A program made the translations under genes and the position numbers. Under the pieces are notes generated by a model. The model saw only the letters and a list, made by a program, of their open reading frames with translations, did not search any database and was not told the DNA's origin. A stretch of 12,268 nt of DNA from Candidatus Brocadia sp. (GTDB taxonomy: Bacteria; Planctomycetota; Brocadiia; Brocadiales; Brocadiaceae). Positions within the stretch are counted from its first letter, which is position 1. Every line of letters starts with the position of its first letter. The stretch covers positions 1-12,268 of the forward strand of contig JAUQXU010000455.1 in assembly GCA_030837935.1 (NCBI GenBank), written 5' to 3'. Below, in pieces: positions 6,970 to 12,268 of the stretch.

Positions 6970-7298
6970 GTTATCGTTGTTAAGTGTTGATTTATCGAAA
7001 AATAATTCAAATCATCCTGAAGTCTTATTTGATAGTGCGGGAAATGTTAAATCACCTTTAAAAGAAGAGGCACAAGGGAAATTTAACAAAATTTGCTAAG
7101 TTCCCGGCCTTAATAGTCATTCGCCGTTTTTTATTACTAAGCCTATCAAAATTTCAATAAAAGTAAATGTTAAAAATAGAATTGGATGAGCATAGTAAAT
7201 AATACAGGAATCAAGACCCGAAACCAGAGGTTGACCAGGCAGGCGACAGGCCTCCCTGCCGGGAGGGGTTTAGGTGAGGAGGTGTGATGTTGGATACA
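6970..7298. other. Gene-free region between exonuclease and kinase genes
   Basis: 6970-7200 is AT-rich and presumably holds the promoter of the kinase-regulator pair, but neither a sigma70 nor a sigma54 promoter of good quality is visible. 7205-7298 changes to GC-rich sequence with nested inverted repeats (7238-7266), annotated separately. Confidence 0.4.
7238..7266. repeat. GC-rich nested inverted repeats downstream of the exonuclease gene
   Basis: GGCAGG (7238-7243) pairs with CCTGCC (7255-7260). Alternatively CCTCCC (7251-7256) pairs with GGGAGG (7261-7266) across a 4-base loop; the two hairpins share bases and exclude each other. They lie 33-61 bp beyond the exonuclease stop. There is no T tract on the minus strand, so a classical terminator is unlikely. 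A dispersed intergenic repeat is possible. Confidence 0.5.
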
Positions 7299-7808
7299 TC
7301 AGGAATGCCCGCACAATCTTGCTTTAATCACAATCTTAGCGCAAGCCTCGGCATCAGAGACGGCATCATGGTGTTTCAATGGTATCCCAAGGAACGAACA
7401 AACGCTGGGCAAATTTGCCGGACGAAGATTCCATGTCCTGCGGGCAAGCCGCACCGTACATTGAAATGGTAGTATCGGTGGATGCAAGTCTGCCGCCTGG
7501 CAACATGCCAGTAAGACTGACCGGTCGAAGGACGCATTATGCGCCGCCAGAAATTCAACACCGTTAAGCCTTTCGACCAGATACGGCCACAATTCCCGGA
7601 ATGTAGGTTCATTGGCGACGTGTTTCCATGAGATACCATGGAGATACGTGAATACAAAAGTACGGCGTGGCGGGCGGATGAGGAAGTGTGACCGGTCGAT
7701 GATTTGGTTGTTTAACACCCTGACCAGACCGACCGAACAGGCGCTGTCAGGCCAATAGTCTGCAGTTTCAAAGTCAATGGCGACAAAGCAGCCGTTAGAA
7801 TATATCAT
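7299..7808 (-). CDS. DnaQ-like 3'-5' exonuclease (DEDDh family)
   Basis: 169 residues from ATG 7808. GTG at 7820 would add four residues; neither start has a strong ribosome binding site, and the ATG gives the more usual short lead into the first motif. Exo I is FVAIDFETAD (Asp12, Glu14), Exo II is AAHNASFD (Asp95), Exo III is HHDAVSDA (His147, Asp152), so all five DEDDh residues are present. The family removes nucleotides from 3' ends of DNA or RNA. It is single-domain, like stand-alone epsilon-like exonucleases, not the proofreading subunit with a polymerase-binding tail. Hand counting gives about 52% GC over 7321-7800, against roughly 40-45% in sampled neighbouring genes, suggesting transfer. 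It is isolated by non-coding DNA on both sides, so no pathway can be inferred from context. Confidence 0.87.
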   Translation of the reverse strand: MIYSNGCFVAIDFETADYWPDSACSVGLVRVLNNQIIDRSHFLIRPPRRTFVFTYLHGISWKHVANEPTFRELWPYLVERLNGVEFLAAHNASFDRSVLLACCQAADLHPPILPFQCTVRLARRTWNLRPANLPSVCSFLGIPLKHHDAVSDAEACAKIVIKARLCGHS

Positions 7809-7897
7809 ACACAAACTCACAATAATTTCGGCCTAATTCTTAACCATGTATCCTCAACCACAATCAATGACCTTTTGGTTAAGTTTTTAAGAAGAGT

Positions 7898-7937
7898 TGT
7901 AAGATTTAAGTTGTGAGTTGAAAACTTAAATCTTACA
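7898..7937. repeat. Perfect 15-bp inverted repeat downstream of the DUF481 gene
   Basis: TGTAAGATTTAAGTT (7898-7912) is exactly complementary to AACTTAAATCTTACA (7923-7937), separated by 10 bases. It lies about 90 bp past the DUF481 stop codon. It could protect the 3' end of that transcript or act as a weak terminator, but there is no adjoining T tract on either strand. The AT-rich palindrome could also be a protein-binding site or a small repeat element. Confidence 0.7.
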
Positions 7938-8029
7938 CTTGCAACCGTGTTTTATCAGTCCGAGGCTTTGCCACGTTAGTTATAAACAGCAAATAGCGAG
8001 ACCTGCCCCCGATCTTTTCGTAAGGCTAA

Positions 8030-9199
8030 CTAAAAATTATACCCAACGCTGCCGATTATTATTGTGTCGTCTTTTTGGTTCCCCTCAGGCGGCGTATTAT
8101 CATACTGATTGAGTAATTCCGCGCTCAAAGCAATTGACTTCGTCAGGTTATGCCTCACCCCCAGACCTGAATCCAACCGCCAATCATCCGTATCTTCAAC
8201 ACTCTGTATATATTCATTCTTTGCATAAAATTTTGTATCAATCAACAGGAGCCAATCAAGATATTGACCGACCCTTACACCCAAATAATCATCAGAAATT
8301 CCCCCATGGAATTTCTCAAGGGTATAAGCAGGCCCAGCTTCCGCTCTATATTTTAACCTCTCGCCGTCGATAAACCGGTAACCAGCGCCTGGCGATGAAA
8401 TAGACCGATAATTCAATTGTTCGATCTCGTCATGTTCAAAATACTGATTAAAAAAAGAATACAATCTGGGCGAGTGCTTGTATTCATATTTGCCGGTAGC
8501 TCGTTGCTCATTGACCGTCTCCGTGTCTTCATCAGAATCTTTTTCGGTTATTGTCTCATAAAGAGCCAGGGCATCGAAATATATATTGTCCCTTTTTCTT
8601 TCATTGGCGTACCCGCCCTTTACATGGGTTGTTGTTGACTCCGTATTTCCATCCTTCATATTTATACCTGCGTCAACATGTCCCTTCCACGTTTTTTGTG
8701 GGGCAAGCGCCGTATCGGGAACTGCAGCCTTCGCCTCTGGTGCGATTGCCACAGGCTTTGTCTGCTGTTCTGCTTGTGCTACCCGCTTTGCCTGCTCGGC
8801 TTCTGGCTGAACCACAGGACTGACAATTTTCGCCTGAGGATAAATATCTGTTATCTTATCAGTCACCGTAAGATGCATGTCCTTAGCGGATAATTGGGGT
8901 GTCGTCGTAAGGATTGAAAATTTCATCTGTTTTTCATCATGGTTTACAATGACAACTTCTTTATCTCGTGAAATGAAACCTATTGTACTCCACGGAATCG
9001 AGCTTATTTGGCCTTGCTCTTGTTTAACTGAAAGATAGGCATCGGTTACCTCTACAACTTCACCGGCAATTACCGCATCCTCCAATGTTTTTATTTCATC
9101 TGAAAATGTGTTATTCTCAAGACATAACCACGAAAAGAAAACTACAAGTGTACTCGTAATGGAAAGTCTTCTTTTCCTGATAATTTTTCCTATACGCAT
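8030..9199 (-). CDS. DUF481-type outer-membrane beta-barrel protein
   Basis: 389 residues. A basic N-terminus and hydrophobic run (residues 1-34) form an export signal. Residues 35-120 are a small beta-rich domain (EVVEVTDAYLSVKQ, IPWSTIGFISRD) often found before this barrel. Residues 125-170 are a low-complexity linker rich in Ala, Gln, Pro and Glu. From Trp171 (WKGHVDAGINMKDGNTES) the DUF481/YdiY-like barrel starts; later signatures are GAGYRFIDGERLKYRAEAGPAY and a C-terminal phenylalanine in VGYNF, the usual outer-membrane sorting end. Function is unknown in the family beyond an outer-membrane location. The start is supported by AAAGGAG just upstream, and a promoter lies at 9248-9276. It appears monocistronic. 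The linker of charged and Ala-rich residues makes other-frame readings of this part unreliable. Confidence 0.85.
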   Translation of the reverse strand: MRIGKIIRKRRLSITSTLVVFFSWLCLENNTFSDEIKTLEDAVIAGEVVEVTDAYLSVKQEQGQISSIPWSTIGFISRDKEVVIVNHDEKQMKFSILTTTPQLSAKDMHLTVTDKITDIYPQAKIVSPVVQPEAEQAKRVAQAEQQTKPVAIAPEAKAAVPDTALAPQKTWKGHVDAGINMKDGNTESTTTHVKGGYANERKRDNIYFDALALYETITEKDSDEDTETVNEQRATGKYEYKHSPRLYSFFNQYFEHDEIEQLNYRSISSPGAGYRFIDGERLKYRAEAGPAYTLEKFHGGISDDYLGVRVGQYLDWLLLIDTKFYAKNEYIQSVEDTDDWRLDSGLGVRHNLTKSIALSAELLNQYDNTPPEGNQKDDTIIIGSVGYNF

Positions 9200-9247
9200 A
9201 TCTCTCCTTTTAGAAAAAAATCACAATAAATACTAGTGAGACAAGGC

Positions 9248-9276
9248 ATTTAATCATGATAACAAAAAAATGTCAA
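9248..9276 (-). promoter_or_regulatory. Sigma70-type promoter for the DUF481 gene
   Basis: On the minus strand a perfect -35 TTGACA (9276-9271) is followed after exactly 17 bp by TTAAAT (9253-9248), which matches four of six positions of the -10 consensus. It lies about 50 bp upstream of the ATG at 9199, giving a short leader with a good ribosome binding site. A second TTGACA on the plus strand at 9314 has no matching -10 element. Confidence 0.55.
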
Positions 9277-9357
9277 GCAGCATTTTATCCGTTGATTTTG
9301 CCAGGAAATTTGCTTGACAAGTACCTTCAAATGGGCGACCCCTCGATCCCTTCCCGG

Positions 9358-9441
9358 TAGGATTGGTTGAGTAGAGCGAAACACATCGTTATCAAACTCC
9401 CAACGTGAGTGAAACCCAACATCAAGTTTTGGTCCAACCTA
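9358..9441. repeat. 84-bp element with inverted ends, likely dispersed intergenic repeat
   Basis: TAGGATTGG at the left (9358-9366) is an imperfect inverse of CCAACCTA at the right (9434-9441). Inside, GAGCGAAACAC and GTGAGTGAAACCCAAC look like two diverged half-units. From memory it resembles the GTAGGTTGGG...GCGAAACCCAAC intergenic repeats found in many bacterial genomes; not verified. It lies in the 336-bp gap 9200-9535, whose remaining sequence (9277-9357, 9442-9535) shows no gene. Confidence 0.5.
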
Positions 9442-9535
9442 AAAAAACCTTCATACTCAACCGTTTTATTCTTTCATATTCTATATTCAAGGTCAGACTC
9501 CAGGAGCTCTCCTTGTTCTCCTGTCCCTCTTTCCA

Positions 9536-10045
9536 TTAAGGTATACTAAGGCGTTTGCCTTGAAAGCTACCACTAAACTCGTTGATAACTTGCGCATCGC
9601 CCGGATCTACAGGATTCACATCAGGAGCGTAACACTTGCCGGATATCGTTACATTGATTTCATTAAAATTATTAGAAAATGTTATTACATGATCGGCTAT
9701 ACAGTTACTCACTACTGCTCCGGGGGATGATTCAGTTGGAGGTAAAGATGATATAGAGCATGTTTTCGCTGCAATCTCAGTTTTGCCAGTTCTTTTCCAT
9801 GTGCCTACATCATCAGTAAAAACAATCCCAGCTAAGGTAGTATTCTGTATTCCAAACACCGTAGTATACGTGCCATCTTTTCCGATTTGTACAATCACGG
9901 GAGTAGGTATTCCGTCTTCATCACCTATCGTAAAGTATGTACCAATAAAATTGTTTTTCCCTGCTTCTGACTGACCCGACACACCCATCAGAATTATTGT
10001 CATGCTAAAAAACAAGAATAACCATGATAATCTTCTGCCCTTCAT
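9536..10045 (-). CDS. Small exported protein of unknown function, beta-rich
   Basis: 169 residues. A signal peptide is clear: MKGRRLSWLFLFFSM..., likely cleaved after SEA (residue 28). The mature part (about 140 residues) alternates short strands and turns (FIGTYFTIGDEDG, IVQIGKDGTYTTVFG, DVGTWKRTG) with GTY/GTW repeats, similar to lipocalin-like or other small beta-barrel secreted proteins; I do not recognise a specific family. Three cysteines (96, 115, 138) remain in the mature protein, so one disulfide is possible. The start is supported by AAGGAG about 8 nt upstream. A structured repeat (10075-10140) forms its leader. It is exported, and nothing in its neighbours indicates a substrate. 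Confidence 0.8.
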   Translation of the reverse strand: MKGRRLSWLFLFFSMTIILMGVSGQSEAGKNNFIGTYFTIGDEDGIPTPVIVQIGKDGTYTTVFGIQNTTLAGIVFTDDVGTWKRTGKTEIAAKTCSISSLPPTESSPGAVVSNCIADHVITFSNNFNEINVTISGKCYAPDVNPVDPGDAQVINEFSGSFQGKRLSIP

Positions 10046-10074
10046 AACAAATCTCCTTTTTTAATTTTTCTACT

Positions 10075-10140
10075 TTCAGATTAGGAGGGGCTTCACGGCT
10101 CCCTTCCTCTAAAAATTACCATACATAAAGAGTGCTTAAT
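10075..10140 (-). repeat. Structured repeat, copy 1, in leader of the small exported protein gene
   Basis: About 66 bp similar to 11029-11093. On the minus strand it contains GTAATTTTTA, then a hairpin GGAGC-CGTGAA-GCCCC with an outer AGGA/TCCT stem, then AATCTGAA. It lies 30 bp upstream of the ATG at 10045, with an A-rich stretch and AAGGAG between. The position suggests a 5' leader element. Confidence 0.7.
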
Positions 10141-10223
10141 GGGTGACTCTAACTTCCTCCCATTCAAAACCATATTTACATATTTCCGGGAGGGCTATAA
10201 AAATGAAGCAGCCTCCGGAGACT

Positions 10224-10276
10224 TTCTGGTGTTATCGTTTATGCGGGTATGGGTGGCCGGAGGAAAGGTCATTTTA
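10224..10276. repeat. Degenerate direct repeat, unit A
   Basis: TTCTGGTGTT at the start and CCGGAGGAAAGGTCATTTTA at the end match the unit at 10381-10439, with a gap of a few bases between. Separation between unit starts is 157 bp. Confidence 0.5.
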
Positions 10277-10380
10277 CCAAAGAGAAGATTTCCCCTTCGA
10301 GACTCTTAAACGGATAATATTATTTTGAATAATAACAGAAGGGCCCTAAAGTTGCCACACCGAAACCGAAAAAAAAGGCA

Positions 10381-10439
10381 TTCTTGGTGTTGTTGATACC
10401 GGTATAGGTGCGGAGACGACCGGAAGAAAGGTCATTGTA
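10381..10439. repeat. Degenerate direct repeat, unit B
   Basis: TTCTTGGTGTT at the start and CCGGAAGAAAGGTCATTGTA at the end match the unit at 10224-10276. Read in frame on the plus strand it gives GVVDTGIGAETTGRKVIVYF before a stop, which looks protein-like, but the same frame is not kept in unit A. Confidence 0.5.
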
Positions 10440-10939
10440 TACTTTTCCGTATAAGCAACGAAGGGGCAGGAACAATCCTAAAATCAGGGGAAAGATGTAT
10501 TGGGGTCATAAGGCAAGTGTGCGTGGTTTTCCACGCCAAGGGATACTTCTGGATGCCAGGGCGATAAAAGGATGCCGCAACCTTTGACGGTGAGACCTTT
10601 TACCTGCATGTGGAGAACTCTTTGAGATGTATTCAGAGATTTAATCGTCGGTGAAAAGGGTATTATGATAGCGTTTGTGATAATAGTGAGATCAGGGGGA
10701 AATTTGAGAATAATCCGGGGATAGCGTTAAAAGCGTCTTTCAATCCGACATCGTGAAAATTGTTGCCCAAACTCGACGAGTGGCAGGACAATAAATAACT
10801 CATTTAATCTCTTGCTTCACATAGACCCGCAAGACCCGCCTATGGCGAAGAGGTATAAAGCGATCATGTTTCGTCGGCCTTCTGGGAAAGGATGATAAAA
10901 CGATTGAATTGTGACCTGGGATCGGAGATTGGATTTATT

Positions 10940-10999
10940 TTACAAAATATCCCTCTTTTTTCTACCTGGTGAATTTGTTCGGACAGCCTGCCAGGACAT
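10940..10999 (-). other. 19-codon ORF behind repeat copy 2, possible gene stub
   Basis: On the minus strand the second structured repeat is followed by an A-rich tract, AGGAGG and ATG at 10999, the same order as before the exported protein gene at 10045. The frame reads MSWQAVRTNSPGRKKRDIL and stops. No similarity to the start of the exported protein is visible. It may be a leader peptide or the 5' stub of a gene lost from 10141-10940. Confidence 0.25.
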
Positions 11000-11028
11000 G
11001 ATCCTTTGCCTCCTGTTTTTTTTCCGCC

Positions 11029-11093
11029 TTCAGATTGGGGAGGAGTTTCACGACTCCCCCCCTCAAAAATTATCGTACATAAAGAGGGTTAAT
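11029..11093 (-). repeat. Structured repeat, copy 2, at the 3' end of the sigma factor gene
   Basis: About 65 bp similar to 10075-10140. It overlaps the stop codon of the sigma factor gene (TAA at 11091-11089). On the minus strand the hairpin is GGAGT-CGTGAA-ACTCC with a further GGGG/CCCC stem around one bulged T. The loop CGTGAA is identical in both copies and the loop-closing pair changes from T:A here to C:G in copy 1. It may serve as a transcript 3' end, though an A tract follows in place of a T tract. Confidence 0.7.
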
Positions 11094-12268
11094 TCGTCAT
11101 CACGCCTTCGAGAAATCCCTCCAGTTTCCTGCTCCGCAGCGGATGCTGAAGTTTGCGAATGGCAACCGTTTCAATTTGACGTATTCGTTCCCGTGTTATG
11201 TTGAATCGCTCTCCGATTTCTTCCAACGTGTGGGTATATCCATCACCAATTCCAAAGCGTAGTTTAATCACCTCTCGTTCTCTGTGGCTCAGGGTACCAA
11301 GTACCTGTTGCAACTGATCCCTGAGCAATGATTGGTGAGCGGTAGTGACCGGCGATTCTATTTTTTTGTCCTGGATAAAATCCTCCAGCATCGTCTCGCC
11401 ACCCTCGCCAACCGGATTCTCTAACGATATAGGCTGCGATGCAATTCGAAATACCCGGTACACCTCTGAAACGGGAATTTTTGCTTCTTTGGCAATGGCT
11501 TCTATTTTAGGTTTTTTGTCAAGACCTTCCGCGGATGTCTTCAAAATCCTGTTCGCCTTGTTGATAACGTCCGTCATGTGTACCGGAATTCTGACCATCC
11601 TTGCCTTGTCATCAATTGCCCTGATAATCGCCTGCTTAATCCACCAGGTAGCATAGGTGCTGAATTTAAAACCCATCCGATAGTCATATTTATCAACAGC
11701 CCGCATGAGACCTGTATTCCCTTCCTGAATAAGATCGTGAAAGACCAGTCCCCGTTTTCTATATTTTTTTGCAATACTCACTACTAACCTCAAATTACCT
11801 TCAGAAAACCGGTTTCTGGCGGATTCATATTTGTTATAGATTGATTCAATAAGGTGGATTGCTTTCTCTATTTCTCCCGCATCAGCCATTAACAAGACCT
11901 TAATATCGTTATTACTATCCGGAAATTTCCCGCAGATTTCTCGTTTGTGAAACGGCCTCCTCAATCTTTCCTTATATGATACAACCCCTGCTAAAACATC
12001 TAAGAGCTCCCTCATAACCGGCAATATTGTTTCTGCGCGAATGTGCACTTCTCCTAAAGCCCTGATCGCTTGTCTCTTCCTGGAAACGATCTTCTTCAAG
12101 ATTCTTGATCTCAATTTTTTGGAAATGACTCCCTTGCCAATCTTTTCATAATCTCTCAAATTTGTTTCAAGTATGTCCCTAATTTGTTTCGCAACGCCCT
12201 GGACTTGCTCAACCGTTTCGTCTTTGCTCTGTTCTTTTGTAACCGTTGTCTCGAAAAATTGAACAAGG
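11089..12268 (-). CDS. rpoD: RNA polymerase sigma70-family factor (RpoD-like), 5' end outside window
   Basis: 392 codons are visible. The frame is open to the right edge: upstream of the TTG at 12159 another 36 in-frame codons read on (...GVAKQIRDILETNLRDYEKIG), so that TTG is an internal leucine. Counting from it, region 2 spans about 114-195: NLRLVVSIAKKYRKRGL, LIQEGNTGLMRAVDKYDY, and the -10 recognition stretch FSTYATWWIKQAIIRAI. Region 3 follows to about 275, and region 4 has LSHREREVIKLRFGI and the -35-binding helix-turn-helix TLEEIGERFNITRERIRQIE. These are primary-sigma-like sequences, so it directs general transcription or is a closely related group 2 factor; the unusual N-terminal part makes the exact group unsure. 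Its 3' end runs into the structured repeat at 11029-11093. Confidence 0.92.
   Translation of the reverse strand, partial: LVQFFETTVTKEQSKDETVEQVQGVAKQIRDILETNLRDYEKIGKGVISKKLRSRILKKIVSRKRQAIRALGEVHIRAETILPVMRELLDVLAGVVSYKERLRRPFHKREICGKFPDSNNDIKVLLMADAGEIEKAIHLIESIYNKYESARNRFSEGNLRLVVSIAKKYRKRGLVFHDLIQEGNTGLMRAVDKYDYRMGFKFSTYATWWIKQAIIRAIDDKARMVRIPVHMTDVINKANRILKTSAEGLDKKPKIEAIAKEAKIPVSEVYRVFRIASQPISLENPVGEGGETMLEDFIQDKKIESPVTTAHQSLLRDQLQQVLGTLSHREREVIKLRFGIGDGYTHTLEEIGERFNITRERIRQIETVAIRKLQHPLRSRKLEGFLEGVMTN

Larger units (their letters stand above)
10141..11028. other. About 0.9 kb without an intact gene, possibly decayed
   Basis: All six frames are broken by stops at short intervals; the 61-codon frame at 10143 starts with GTG, has no ribosome binding site and no recognisable product. 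Short open runs occur in several plus-strand frames around 10380-10440 and 10560-10800, as expected of a gene worn down by frameshifts, but I cannot name a parent family. The segment is bounded by the two copies of the structured repeat and contains a diverged internal direct repeat. Small perfect hairpins are at 10318-10334 (TATTATT/AATAATA) and 10521-10536 (GCGTGG-TTTT-CCACGC). Confidence 0.45.

Noticed and set aside
7090..7115. Sigma54-like site upstream of the kinase gene (GGCCGGGAACTTAGC on the minus strand)
   Set aside because: The spacing between the GG and GC elements is 11, not 10, and other consensus bases are missing.
8134..8893. Several plus-strand frames opposite the DUF481 gene
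   Set aside because: They are antisense shadows of a gene with clear signal peptide, barrel signatures and ribosome binding site; none has its own support.
10143..10328. 61-codon plus-strand frame in the gene-poor segment
   Set aside because: GTG start, no ribosome binding site, no family resemblance, and it covers part of a degenerate repeat.
10224..10439. Possible CRISPR-like repeats
   Set aside because: Only two diverged copies with unequal lengths and no regular spacer pattern.
12157..12159. Start of the sigma factor at TTG 12159
   Set aside because: The reading frame continues upstream to the window edge with plausible sigma-factor-like sequence, so this is an internal leucine codon.

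Overview
The window most likely comes from an anammox-type planctomycete (Brocadiales) or a similar environmental anaerobe. This rests on the mix of gene families (protoglobin, multicopper oxidase, a single-cluster ferredoxin beside an NtrB/NtrC-type pair, DUF481 porin-like protein), a GC content of roughly 40%, and the abundance of short intergenic repeats. No ribosomal RNA or other taxonomic marker is present, so this is inference. All intact genes except the first lie on the minus strand.

Layout. Positions 1-902 (+) hold the 3' part of a secreted-type alpha/beta-hydrolase fused to a beta-sandwich domain. A repeat-like, gene-free stretch follows to an intrinsic terminator at 1169-1205. From 6969 down to 1227 runs a block of six minus-strand genes: a PAS histidine kinase with a four-cysteine PAS domain, its sigma54-dependent NtrC-type partner (4-nt start/stop overlap), then, after a 435-bp gap, a protoglobin, a single-cluster ferredoxin, a receiver-only response regulator and an exported two-domain multicopper oxidase. 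The receiver-only protein is a partial duplicate of the NtrC partner, matching it at about 100 of the first 135 residues. I read the block as a redox or gas (O2/NO) sensing and response module. The individual families are well supported; the joint function is inferred from order and strand only.

Positions 7299-7808 hold a DnaQ-like exonuclease with clearly higher GC (about 52%) than its neighbours. Next come a DUF481 outer-membrane beta-barrel protein (8030-9199) with a good sigma70-type promoter, and a small exported protein of unknown function (9536-10045). A gene-poor region (10046-11088) contains degenerate internal repeats. A structured repeat, present in two copies about 950 bp apart, borders it. 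Its hairpin is conserved, with one compensated base pair, and each copy is followed on the minus strand by an A-rich tract, a Shine-Dalgarno sequence and an ATG. The window ends inside a sigma70-family factor whose frame stays open past the right edge.

The points most worth a second look are the sensing block with its duplicated receiver, the structured repeat pair, the 9-G tract in front of the ferredoxin, and the cysteine-rich PAS domain of the kinase.
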